This document shows positions 25,509-33,035 of a DNA stretch of 64,000 nt, in pieces. The notes under the pieces were generated by a model, which was given only the letters and a program-made list of their open reading frames with translations, did not search any database and had not been told where the DNA came from. The position numbers were made by a program, and so were the translations under genes. Location of the stretch: NCBI GenBank assembly GCA_902794395.1, contig CADBHB010000018.1, positions 32,174 to 96,173 of the forward strand, written 5' to 3'. The DNA comes from an uncultured Ruminococcus sp. (GTDB lineage: Bacteria; Bacillota; Clostridia; Oscillospirales; Acutalibacteraceae). Each line of letters starts with the position of its first letter. The stretch's first letter is position 1.

Positions 25509-26001
25509 CAGCTGTCACGCCCAGCTCTCTGCAGAACGCGAAAATCCGCGCGTCGTTTTCTTCCTTCGACTTTTCCTTCGGCTCCAGCAGCGTCATTTCA
25601 GCGTCAAGCTGTTCGATTTGCAGCAGCTTTTTCAGCTTTTTCAGGGCGCGCTTGTCGCCGCTGCCCATATAACACACAAAGGCGGAAAATCTTTTGCCCG
25701 CCAGCGCCTCGCGGTGCTCCTCGACGAAGGTGCGCAAAGGCGGCGCAAAGCTGCTTGCCCAGACAGGCGTGCCGAATATTATCGTGTCGTATTTGTCGGC
25801 GTTGAAAATGGCGGGCTGCAGCCGCGGCTTGTCGCCCATCAAGGCGCTTTTGCCTCCCCACAGGAACTTTTTCGCGCCCTTGTCAGGGTACGCCTTAACG
25901 GGATGCAGTGCAAGCAGGTCCGCGCCGGTGATCTGAGCGATCCTTTCGGCGGTCTGTTTTACATTTCCGCTCATAGAATAATATACGATCAACGCTTTCA
26001 T
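25501..26001 (-). CDS. Flavodoxin
   Basis: 166 residues from the ATG at 26001 (MKALIVYYSMSGNVKQTAERI), the FMN phosphate loop YYSMSGNVKQTA being typical. The upstream in-frame extension is rejected because it runs across the promoter region. The 'WGG' after KFLWGGKSALMGDKP and the NADKYDTIIFGTPVWASSFAPPL segment mark the flavodoxin-like NAD(P)H or electron-transfer fold. It probably carries electrons in the cytoplasm. Start of a three-gene minus-strand operon. Confidence 0.9.
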   Translation of the reverse strand: MKALIVYYSMSGNVKQTAERIAQITGADLLALHPVKAYPDKGAKKFLWGGKSALMGDKPRLQPAIFNADKYDTIIFGTPVWASSFAPPLRTFVEEHREALAGKRFSAFVCYMGSGDKRALKKLKKLLQIEQLDAEMTLLEPKEKSKEENDARIFAFCRELGVTADD

Positions 26002-26032
26002 TTTTTGCCTCCTGAACAAATTGTATAAAAGT

Positions 26033-26061
26033 ATTATATACACTTTTTTGAAAAATGTAAA
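26033..26061 (-). promoter_or_regulatory. SigA-type promoter for the flavodoxin operon
   Basis: Minus strand: TTTACA (26056-26061), 17-base spacer, TATAAT (26033-26038). Confidence 0.75.
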
Positions 26062-26099
26062 TATTATCTCAGACATTTTCAAAATTATTCTTCTTTGGA

Positions 26100-26128
26100 T
26101 TGACAAAAAACGCAAAAGCATATACAAT
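26100..26128 (+). promoter_or_regulatory. SigA-type promoter for the PASTA/kinase cluster
   Basis: TTGACA (26100-26105), 17-base spacer, TACAAT (26123-26128). It is divergent from the flavodoxin promoter and starts a leader of about 180 bases before the ORF at 26314. Confidence 0.8.
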
Positions 26129-26151
26129 ATACTCGGGAGAATGGATGTTTT

Positions 26152-26283
26152 ATACCGATCATCAATAAACAAGCTCTGTAATGCACATGAAAAGCGCTGA
26201 AAGGAGCCGCTTTACGCGGCTGCCGGCATTGGGGCTTGCCGAGTATCGGTATGATGAAAAGGCGCTGCTTCGGCGTACCGAAG
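26152..26283 (+). ncRNA. Foldable leader RNA of the PASTA/kinase cluster
   Basis: An 8-base outer pairing ATACCGAT (26152-26159) with ATCGGTAT (26245-26252) encloses hairpins AGCCGC/GCGGCT (26205-26221) and CGGCA/TGCCG (26224-26241). Then a CTTCGG/CCGAAG hairpin (26268-26283) lies before the AGGAG site. This is a branched structure with a possible expression-platform hairpin. No known riboswitch consensus was recognised. Found by eye, not by covariance. Confidence 0.5.
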
Positions 26284-26313
26284 ACGCGGTGTTTTCTTTA
26301 GGAGACGATACCC

Positions 26314-27342
26314 ATGAAAGACAAAGATCATCAAAATAGTACCATTGGCGCCTATAACACTCCTCCCGCAAGCAACGGCGCTCCGCCCCGGAGAAATGTT
26401 ACGCAGCCAAACCGACCTCCCGCTCAAGGCGAGGAGCGCTTTAGGTCTTGGCAGGATATGCAGAGGATGGCGCAGCAGCAGCCCATAGCTCCGCCTCAGG
26501 CGGATCGACAACTTCCGCCGCAGCCCTATCCCTCCGGCGATTTTCCCGAGGGACCCGAGGACAAAAACAGTGTCGGCGCGCCGATGATAATCGCGATAAT
26601 CCTTGCGGCGCTCGCCGTACTGGGCGCCGCGGGCTTTTTCGGATACGTTTTCTTTTTCAGCGACAAAGAGGACTCGGGCGGCACGCAGGTCTCCGCTGTG
26701 GCGACACAGGCAGAGACCGAAGCTACGACTGCCACCGCGCCTACGAGCGCCGAAAGCAAAGCGGCGACTATGCTTACCATGCCCGACATTTCCGGCATGA
26801 GCGAATCCGACGCCTATCAGACGCTGAACGAAGCGGGCGTGAAATACAAGGTGACCCGCGCAAACAGCGAAGACGTCGCCATCAATTATGTCATCACTCA
26901 GGAACCTGCCGCCGGAGAAAGCATCTCCTCAAGCGAGCAGGCGACCATATACATATCAAAGGGGCCGCAAAACGCCGTATACACCACACCAACGTCACCC
27001 GCGACCACCGAAGCGCCGAGCAGCAAGCCGCCTCAGCGCTCTCAAACAAGCAGCGGCGACAAGGACGACGATTATCTGCTGCCTGATTCCGACAGCGAGT
27101 ATGTCACGGCGGACGATTTGGAAGACTTTGACCGCGAAACGCTTAATCTCGCGCTAAATGAGATATACGCGCGCCACGGCAGAAAATTCAGCGACCCCGC
27201 GATAAACGCCTATTTCAAGTCCAAAAGCTGGTACCACGGAACGATTTCTCCGTCGCAGTTCGACTCAGGGGTCCTAAACCAATATGAAGCTTATAACGTC
27301 GGTTTCATAAGCGAGTACCAGGCGGCAAAAGGCTATAGGTGA
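26314..27342 (+). CDS. Membrane protein with PASTA and YARHG domains
   Basis: 342 residues. A Pro/Gln-rich cytosolic part runs to about residue 86, a membrane segment (IIAIILAALAVLGAAGFFGYVFFF) lies at about 90-114, then a Thr/Ala linker. One PASTA domain (MPDISGMSESDAYQTLNEAG ... EPAAGESI) spans roughly 155-217. The C-terminal YARHG domain contains LNEIYARHGRKFSDP. PASTA domains in PrkC/PknB-type kinases bind muropeptides or beta-lactams; here the sensor is separate from a kinase, and a kinase gene follows 43 bases later. It may be a wall sensor partner of that kinase, which is an inference. Confidence 0.85.
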   Translation: MKDKDHQNSTIGAYNTPPASNGAPPRRNVTQPNRPPAQGEERFRSWQDMQRMAQQQPIAPPQADRQLPPQPYPSGDFPEGPEDKNSVGAPMIIAIILAALAVLGAAGFFGYVFFFSDKEDSGGTQVSAVATQAETEATTATAPTSAESKAATMLTMPDISGMSESDAYQTLNEAGVKYKVTRANSEDVAINYVITQEPAAGESISSSEQATIYISKGPQNAVYTTPTSPATTEAPSSKPPQRSQTSSGDKDDDYLLPDSDSEYVTADDLEDFDRETLNLALNEIYARHGRKFSDPAINAYFKSKSWYHGTISPSQFDSGVLNQYEAYNVGFISEYQAAKGYR

Positions 27343-27385
27343 TTTTATTCATATGTTCATCATCATTTGACAGGGAGATATATTC

Positions 27386-29506
27386 ATGCAACAATACTGC
27401 TATAACTGTATGCAAAAGCTGGGCGATTCACCCGTTTGCGGAAGCTGCGGCTACGACAACAATAACCCCTCAGAGGTTTCTCCGTACCACATGCTTCCCG
27501 GAAGCGTGCTCGCCAACAAATATCTCGTCGGCAACGTTCTCGGCGAAGGCGGCTTCGGCATCACCTACATAGGTCTGGACACCGTGCTGAGCAAGCGCGT
27601 CGCGATAAAGGAGTTTTATCCCTCGGGCGCTGCCAACCGCACCAACTCCGTATCCGAAAAGGTCATCGTCACCAAAGGCAAGGAGAGTTTTTTCACCAAG
27701 GGCGTTCAGCGCTTCCTGTTTGAAGCCAAAAATGTCGCCGCCTTTTATGACGAGGAGGGCGTGGTAGACGTTCTGGACTACTTCCAGGCAAACGGCACCG
27801 CCTACATCGTTATGGAATATGTCGACGGCGAAACCCTGAAACACCACGTAAACACCGAAGGACGTTTTGAAGCCGATAAGCTTATCACCTTGCTGCTGCC
27901 GGTGATGAAATCTCTGTCCTATATGCACACTAAGGGCATTATCCACCGCGACATCAGCCCCGATAATATCATGCTGACAAAGCGCGGCAAGATGAAGCTG
28001 ATGGACTTCGGCTCCGCCCGTTATTATACCAATGAAGAGCGCGAGATGTCCGTCATCCTCAAGCAGGGCTTCGCGCCCGAGGAACAGTACCGCCGCAACG
28101 GCGAGCAGGGTCCCTACACAGACGTTTACGCGCTGTGCGCCACCATCTACGCCTGCATAACGGGAAGCATCCCCGACGACAGCCTTGACCGCCTGGCAAA
28201 CGATACGCTCAAGCCGCCCTCCAAGCTGGGCGTGCAGATGCTCCCCCATCAGGAGCGTGCGCTCATGCACGGTCTGGCGCTGCGGTCAAAGGATCGCACA
28301 CCCGACATGGACACGCTTATCAAGGAATTCACCACCCCCGTCAGGGGCTATCAGACTACACCTAATCCCGCCGCGCGGCCGCAGCAGCCTATTAAAACGA
28401 CACCTTCCTACCGTCCCACGCAGCAGCAGCCCGTGAAAACGACGCCTTCCTACCGTCCCACGCAGCAGCAGCCCGTGAAAGTGACGCCTTCTTACCGTCC
28501 CACGCAGCAGCAGCCCGTGAAAACGACGCCTTCTTACCGTCCCGCGCGGCCCGCCGGCTCGGCTCCTGTTGACAAAACCGTACAGCAGCCCGCTAAACCG
28601 GTGACCTCTTACCGTCCCGCGCAGCCCGCCGGCACGGCTCCTGTTGACAAAACCGTACAGCAGCCTGCTAAACCGGTGACCTCTTACCGTCCCGCGCAGC
28701 CCGCCGGCACGGCTCCTGTTGAAAAAACAGTGCAGCAGCCCGTTAAACCGGTGACCTCTTACCGTCCCGCGCAGCCCGCCGGCTCGGCTCCTGTTGAAAA
28801 AACAGTGCAGCAGCCAGCTAATCCGGTGACCTCTTACCGTCCCGCACAACCCGCCGGCTCGGCTCCTGTTGACAAAACCGTACAGCAGCCAGCTAATCCG
28901 GTGACCTCTTACCGTCCCGCGCAGCCGCAGCAGCCGGCTCAGGCAAAACCTGCCTATCAGCCCTCGAACCCCTCGGCGTCATCCGGAAACAAAAAGCCTT
29001 TGATTATCATAGCCGTCGTTTTGGCAGTCCTGGTGATCGCGGGCATCGTGACCGGCATAGTTATTTCAGCCAACAGCAAGGGTTCTAAAAGCAGTTCCGG
29101 CAGCAGCGCCTCCGCCTCTAACATCCACACGATCACAGGAAACACCGGCGTCAAGCTGATAGAGGACAACGCCATTGACACCTCGGACAGCAGCGCGCAA
29201 GTAAAAATACAAGAATACATCACGGCGCATCCGGAGGCAAAAACCTCCATGAACTCCTCGATGAACGGAAACGGTGAAGGAGATATTTACGCTCGCGGTA
29301 ACGCGATGGTTTACGAGGTTAAAGTCAGCACGGATGTGACCGATGAACAAAAAAGCACGCTAAGCTCCTATCTGGAGTCCATGAAAAGCTCGCTTTCCTC
29401 TTCGCTGAGCCAGGCAAAGTCGGAATCCGGAGTTTCTAACATGGTCATCGTCATCGCATATATCGACAATACCAACGCCTTGCTCGCAAGCACCATAGTA
29501 AAATAA
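27386..29506 (+). CDS. Zinc-ribbon Hanks-type Ser/Thr protein kinase 1
   Basis: 706 residues. A zinc ribbon (Cys5, Cys8, Cys18, Cys21) is followed by a complete kinase domain, about 44-310: glycine loop LGEGGFG, VAIKE Lys75, HRD at 187-189 (HRDISPDN, with Ser in place of the usual Lys), DFG at 207-209 and APEE. Then come Pro/Gln-rich tandem repeats (about 335-515), a membrane segment near 533-557 (LIIIAVVLAVLVIAGIVTG), and an outside domain of about 140 residues. All catalytic residues are there, so it should be active. A second, similar kinase is at 30596. No cognate PPM phosphatase is in the window. Confidence 0.9.
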   Translation: MQQYCYNCMQKLGDSPVCGSCGYDNNNPSEVSPYHMLPGSVLANKYLVGNVLGEGGFGITYIGLDTVLSKRVAIKEFYPSGAANRTNSVSEKVIVTKGKESFFTKGVQRFLFEAKNVAAFYDEEGVVDVLDYFQANGTAYIVMEYVDGETLKHHVNTEGRFEADKLITLLLPVMKSLSYMHTKGIIHRDISPDNIMLTKRGKMKLMDFGSARYYTNEEREMSVILKQGFAPEEQYRRNGEQGPYTDVYALCATIYACITGSIPDDSLDRLANDTLKPPSKLGVQMLPHQERALMHGLALRSKDRTPDMDTLIKEFTTPVRGYQTTPNPAARPQQPIKTTPSYRPTQQQPVKTTPSYRPTQQQPVKVTPSYRPTQQQPVKTTPSYRPARPAGSAPVDKTVQQPAKPVTSYRPAQPAGTAPVDKTVQQPAKPVTSYRPAQPAGTAPVEKTVQQPVKPVTSYRPAQPAGSAPVEKTVQQPANPVTSYRPAQPAGSAPVDKTVQQPANPVTSYRPAQPQQPAQAKPAYQPSNPSASSGNKKPLIIIAVVLAVLVIAGIVTGIVISANSKGSKSSSGSSASASNIHTITGNTGVKLIEDNAIDTSDSSAQVKIQEYITAHPEAKTSMNSSMNGNGEGDIYARGNAMVYEVKVSTDVTDEQKSTLSSYLESMKSSLSSSLSQAKSESGVSNMVIVIAYIDNTNALLASTIVK
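28381..28930 (+). repeat. Tandem repeats in the linker of kinase 1
   Basis: About three units of 42 bp (TQQQPVKTTPSYRP) are followed by about five of 75 bp (AQPAGTAPVDKTVQQPAKPVTSYRP, varied at a few positions). They are in frame and share the SYRP end, so the long unit may have grown from the short one. Likely variable in length between strains. Confidence 0.85.
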
Positions 29507-29515
29507 ACATCTAAA

Positions 29516-29546
29516 AAAGCACAACAAAATCGTTGTGCTTTTTTTC
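29516..29546 (+). terminator. Terminator after kinase 1
   Basis: AGCACAAC pairs with GTTGTGCT around AAAATC, then a run of eight T. The stem is 8-10 bp. Confidence 0.9.
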
Positions 29547-29555
29547 ATTTATTTG

Positions 29556-29584
29556 TTGCAAATCACCACAAGATGGGTTATAAT
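29556..29584 (+). promoter_or_regulatory. SigA-type promoter for the second zinc-ribbon/kinase pair
   Basis: TTGCAA (29556-29561), 17-base spacer, TATAAT (29579-29584), about 33 bases before the ORF at 29617, which follows an AGGAGG site. Confidence 0.8.
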
Positions 29585-29616
29585 AGTATTATTCTATATA
29601 ATAGGAGGTACAATGT

Positions 29617-30564
29617 ATGAATTGTCCTAATTGTAACAGCCCTTTACAGCCAAATCAAAAATTCTGTGACACCTGCGGTTACAGCGTCGGCAGCGAAGCT
29701 TTTTCCGATAGTCCCACTATGGCGGTAGATCCTTACAACGCTCCCGCCGGTAATGCGCCTCAGCCTTCCGAGTATTATCCTCAGGAGCCTGCCCCTCAGC
29801 AGCCCTATTATCAGGAACCCGCTCAGCAGCCTTACTATCAGGATCCGGTTCCCCAGCAGCCCTATTATCCCGACAACAATCAGCAGTACTACGGCGGCGG
29901 CTCTTCACAGCCTCCCAAAAAGAACAATATGGTACTGATTATCGTTATCATCGCTTTAGCGGTGCTGTTGGTCGGCGGCGGTATCGCCACCGCTATCATC
30001 CTCCTGAACAACAAGGACGATAAGAAGAAAGATGAATCAAGCAATCCCAGCACTCTCAGCGCTACTCTTTCAACCGGATCAAAAGATGATTCCAGCAGCG
30101 ACGATGATTACTCAAGCTCCCGCAGCGAATCCTCCCGTGAGTCTTCGCGTGAATCTTCGCGTGAATCTTCGCGTGAATCCTCCAGCTCCAGCTCGTCCAA
30201 AGGCATCACGCTTTCCGAGGCAAAGAGCCACGCCTATGAGATAAAGTCCGGCTTTGTTGAGAAGATCCTTGACAATGACGACCGCGCTAAGGACGGCGAT
30301 ACCGTTGTGACCAAGCAGATCTATTACTGCTCCGACGGCGACGATCAGGGCGATTACTATCTCGCTTACATTTACTACAACCAGACTCAAGATTACTACT
30401 ACGCGCTTTACGACTTCAACTATGAGTTCTCGATCGTAAACGGCAAGGTTGAATACGATTCCTCTTATCTGCTGCGCGGCGACTACTCCTCCTCTGAAAA
30501 GGACGCTACCAACAGCTGCTGGTTCATGTCCAGCTCTTCTTACACCTGCACACCGCTTCTGTAA
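29617..30564 (+). CDS. Zinc-ribbon single-TM protein with Ser-rich linker
   Basis: 315 residues. Zinc ribbon (CPNC...CDTC) at residues 3-20, a Pro/Gln/Tyr linker (QQPYYQEPAQQPYYQ) to about 100, a membrane segment (VLIIVIIALAVLLVGGGIATAII), then a Ser/Arg/Glu stretch (four RESS repeats) and an outside domain of about 120 residues rich in Tyr and Asp. Domain order matches the zinc-ribbon protein at 23543. It probably forms an operon with kinase 2 (31 bases apart). Function unknown. Confidence 0.75.
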   Translation: MNCPNCNSPLQPNQKFCDTCGYSVGSEAFSDSPTMAVDPYNAPAGNAPQPSEYYPQEPAPQQPYYQEPAQQPYYQDPVPQQPYYPDNNQQYYGGGSSQPPKKNNMVLIIVIIALAVLLVGGGIATAIILLNNKDDKKKDESSNPSTLSATLSTGSKDDSSSDDDYSSSRSESSRESSRESSRESSRESSSSSSSKGITLSEAKSHAYEIKSGFVEKILDNDDRAKDGDTVVTKQIYYCSDGDDQGDYYLAYIYYNQTQDYYYALYDFNYEFSIVNGKVEYDSSYLLRGDYSSSEKDATNSCWFMSSSSYTCTPLL

Positions 30565-30595
30565 GGTGATAAACATAACTCTGGGATGATATTAT

Positions 30596-32581
30596 ATGCA
30601 AAACATCTGTTTTCACTGTATGAAACCGCTGAAGGACGCGGCGCCGTTTTGCCCGCGCTGCGGTCATAAAACAGGCAATCGAACCGCATCCGCGCCCTAT
30701 CATCTGAACCCCGGCACCATACTGGCGGAGCGTTATTTGGTCGGCGACGTTTTGGGAGAAGGCGGCTTCGGCATAACCTATATCGGTCTGGACACCACGC
30801 TCAGCAAGCGCGTCGCCATCAAGGAATTCTACCCCTCGGGCGCGGCTAACCGCTACAACGAGAATTCCGCCAACGTGCTGGTTACCCAGGGAAAGGAAGA
30901 TTTCTTCCGCAAAGGCGTGGAACGCTTTCTGGTCGAAGCCAAAGCTATTGCCGCGTTCTCGTCCGAAGACGGTATCGTAGACGTTTTGGATTATTTCCAG
31001 GCAAATGAAACAGCATACATCGTCATGGAATTCCTCGACGGTGATAATCTCAAGGATCATGTGACCAACCACGGAGTGTTTGAGGCGCACAAGCTCATTG
31101 AAATGATGCTTCCGGTAATGAGATCCCTCAAAACCATCCATGCGCAGGGCATTATCCACCGCGACATCAGCCCCGATAATCTTATGCTGACCAAAAGCGG
31201 CAAGCTCAAGCTGATGGATTTCGGCTCCGCGCGCTACTACACCAACGAGGAACGGCAGATGTCGGTGGTGCTCAAGCAGGGCTTCGCCCCCGAGGAACAG
31301 TACCGCCGCAACGGCAAGCAGGGTCCCTTTACCGACGTTTACGCGCTTTGTGCCACCATCTACTCCTGCATAACGGGAAAGGTGCCTGCCGACAGCCTGG
31401 CGCGTCTGGCGGGCGAACCGCTGAAAAGCCCCTCTGTGCTGGGAATATCCATTTCGGACAGCGAGGAAAACGCGCTGCTGCACGGCTTGGCGCTGCTCGC
31501 GGAAAACCGCACGCCCGACATGGACACCCTTATAAAGGAGTTCACCGCCAAAGGCAAAACAAATGTGACCCTTGACGCCAACACCCTTTCCGAAAGCTAC
31601 TTCGGAAAGACAGCGCATCGCACAGAACAGCAGCGGCAGGAACAACCTCCAACGCCGCAGCAGCCGGCGCAAGCTCCGTTTTCTCAGCCGCCTATGCAAA
31701 ACACGGGCTATCAGCAAACCCCCTGGCAGCAACAGCCGATCCAGCCCAATGTTCCGCCATATTCCACACAGCCTTATCCGCAAACTATGATGAACAATAT
31801 GCCGCAGAAAAAATCAAACAGCGGAGTCATCATAGCTATCGTGGTAACGGTCATCGCGATTTTGGCGGTGCTGGGCGTCATAGGCTTCCTCTTCTTCTCC
31901 AATCAGAACAAGGACGATAACGAGGAGAGCTCCGCTTCCGCCGAGCAAACCTCTGTTTCACAGTCGGATAAGACGCCGGGAGGCGCCACCGGAGGCTCGG
32001 GCACTGAAACGGGTCCCTCCGCGGAATCCAGTATCCCCCCGATTTCCCGCACCTCCTCCGGCACTTCATCCTCTTCGTCGTCCTCGTCATCCTCGTCTTC
32101 TTCGTCTGCGCCTGTCACTAATCCTCCGATGAGCCATGAGGAGATCTCCTCTGTCATCAACTCGGATATAGTGCCGGTCTACACAGAGTGCCTGACCGAA
32201 TCGAATTACAACACCGCACAGCGCAAAACCGGCAATTACGCCTATGTTTCGCTGAGCGACGGCAACACCTGGATAGCCACTCCGGATTACACGATGATTG
32301 ACGAATACGCCACCGGCAAGGACGGAAAGAAGGGCGGCGACCAGTATAAAACCTGGTACTTCTATAACGAAGACGGCGATGTATGCTTCGTGTTGGTAAA
32401 CAACTCGACAAATGCATATCGCTACTATATCTACAACGATGAGATAATCCGCTACACAGTCGGCAGTCAATACGAGGGCAATCAGGTCTCGTATGACCAG
32501 GGCGACAGCCACATCCCCGATTCTTCAGGGATCGTTTCCGAAGCCCGCAGCGCCTACAACTACGTAGCCACCCATCAATAA
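30596..32581 (+). CDS. Zinc-ribbon Hanks-type Ser/Thr protein kinase 2
   Basis: 661 residues. Zinc ribbon Cys5, Cys8, Cys19, Cys22; kinase domain about 45-312 with LGEGGFG, VAIKE Lys76, HRDISPDN near 188 and DFG near 208. Linker is Gln/Pro rich, membrane segment is near 404-430 (GVIIAIVVTVIAILAVLGVIGF), then a serine run. The last 140 residues (SLSDGNTWIATPDYTMIDE ... YDQGDSHIPDS) match the C-terminal domain of the lipoprotein at 14347-15006. The kinase domain is close to that of kinase 1 (for example, both have HRDISPDN and FAPEEQYRRNG), so the two arose by duplication. It likely senses an outside signal through that domain. Confidence 0.9.
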   Translation: MQNICFHCMKPLKDAAPFCPRCGHKTGNRTASAPYHLNPGTILAERYLVGDVLGEGGFGITYIGLDTTLSKRVAIKEFYPSGAANRYNENSANVLVTQGKEDFFRKGVERFLVEAKAIAAFSSEDGIVDVLDYFQANETAYIVMEFLDGDNLKDHVTNHGVFEAHKLIEMMLPVMRSLKTIHAQGIIHRDISPDNLMLTKSGKLKLMDFGSARYYTNEERQMSVVLKQGFAPEEQYRRNGKQGPFTDVYALCATIYSCITGKVPADSLARLAGEPLKSPSVLGISISDSEENALLHGLALLAENRTPDMDTLIKEFTAKGKTNVTLDANTLSESYFGKTAHRTEQQRQEQPPTPQQPAQAPFSQPPMQNTGYQQTPWQQQPIQPNVPPYSTQPYPQTMMNNMPQKKSNSGVIIAIVVTVIAILAVLGVIGFLFFSNQNKDDNEESSASAEQTSVSQSDKTPGGATGGSGTETGPSAESSIPPISRTSSGTSSSSSSSSSSSSSSAPVTNPPMSHEEISSVINSDIVPVYTECLTESNYNTAQRKTGNYAYVSLSDGNTWIATPDYTMIDEYATGKDGKKGGDQYKTWYFYNEDGDVCFVLVNNSTNAYRYYIYNDEIIRYTVGSQYEGNQVSYDQGDSHIPDSSGIVSEARSAYNYVATHQ

Positions 32582-32590
32582 AACATACAA

Positions 32591-32615
32591 GCGGCAGCCG
32601 ATTGGCTGCCGCTTT
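32591..32615 (+). terminator. Terminator after kinase 2
   Basis: GCGGCAGCC pairs with GGCTGCCGC around GATT, followed by TTTG. The stem is strong but the T run is short. Confidence 0.75.
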
Positions 32616-32623
32616 GTGCCGGT

Positions 32624-32759
32624 GGGGTATGCGAGCATACTTTCTCCGCCTTTGGAAAGCTTTCATCTAAAATAAAACTTCATCAACGGCGGGGGTATGC
32701 AAGCATACATTCTCCGCCTTTGGAAAGCTTTCATCTAAAATAAAACTTCATCAACGGCG
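32624..32759. repeat. Two tandem 68-bp repeats
   Basis: Two near-identical units start at 32624 and 32692 (GGGGTATGC...CATC AACGGCG), and the start of a third (GGGGCATGCC) follows at about 32759. No ORF is present. It is part of a 450-base gene-free stretch between the kinase and amylase genes. Confidence 0.85.
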
Positions 32760-32776
32760 GGGCATGCCATGCAGTA

Positions 32777-32911
32777 ATACTAATCTCAGATAAAAAGTGG
32801 ACAAAGATTTGCGAGGATATTTTTCGCAAGACGAGGCGAAGGACGCCGCAAGGCTGGCGCCTTGCAAGGACGAATCGCAAAGATTGTCTAATTTTTATTT
32901 GAGTTTAGTAT
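32777..32911. repeat. Palindromic 135-bp element, MITE-like
   Basis: The ends are imperfect inverted repeats of about 37 bp: ATACTAATCTCAGATAAAAAG at the left matches the complement of the right end (ATACTAAACTCAAATAAAAAT), and both continue into a GACAA...TTTGCGA part. The middle holds GC-rich shorter inverted repeats (CGCCGCAAGGCTGGCGCCTTGC is split across the centre). No ORF is found. It resembles a miniature inverted-repeat element or a dispersed palindromic repeat; a family cannot be named. Confidence 0.65.
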
Positions 32912-32985
32912 AAGTCCCGCCGTCGTCTTTTCTGAAACAACAGGTATGCAAGCAGATTTTCGCTGCTTGCTGCCGTTTGGACTCA

Positions 32986-33018
32986 CATAAAAACGCCTCC
33001 GCTTTTCGCGGAGGCGTT
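32986..33018 (-). terminator. Terminator after the amylase gene
   Basis: AACGCCTCCGC pairs with GCGGAGGCGTT around GAAAA, followed on the minus strand by TTTATG. The stem is 11 bp, perfect. Confidence 0.9.
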
Positions 33019-33035
33019 AAATCTATAATGTCTTA

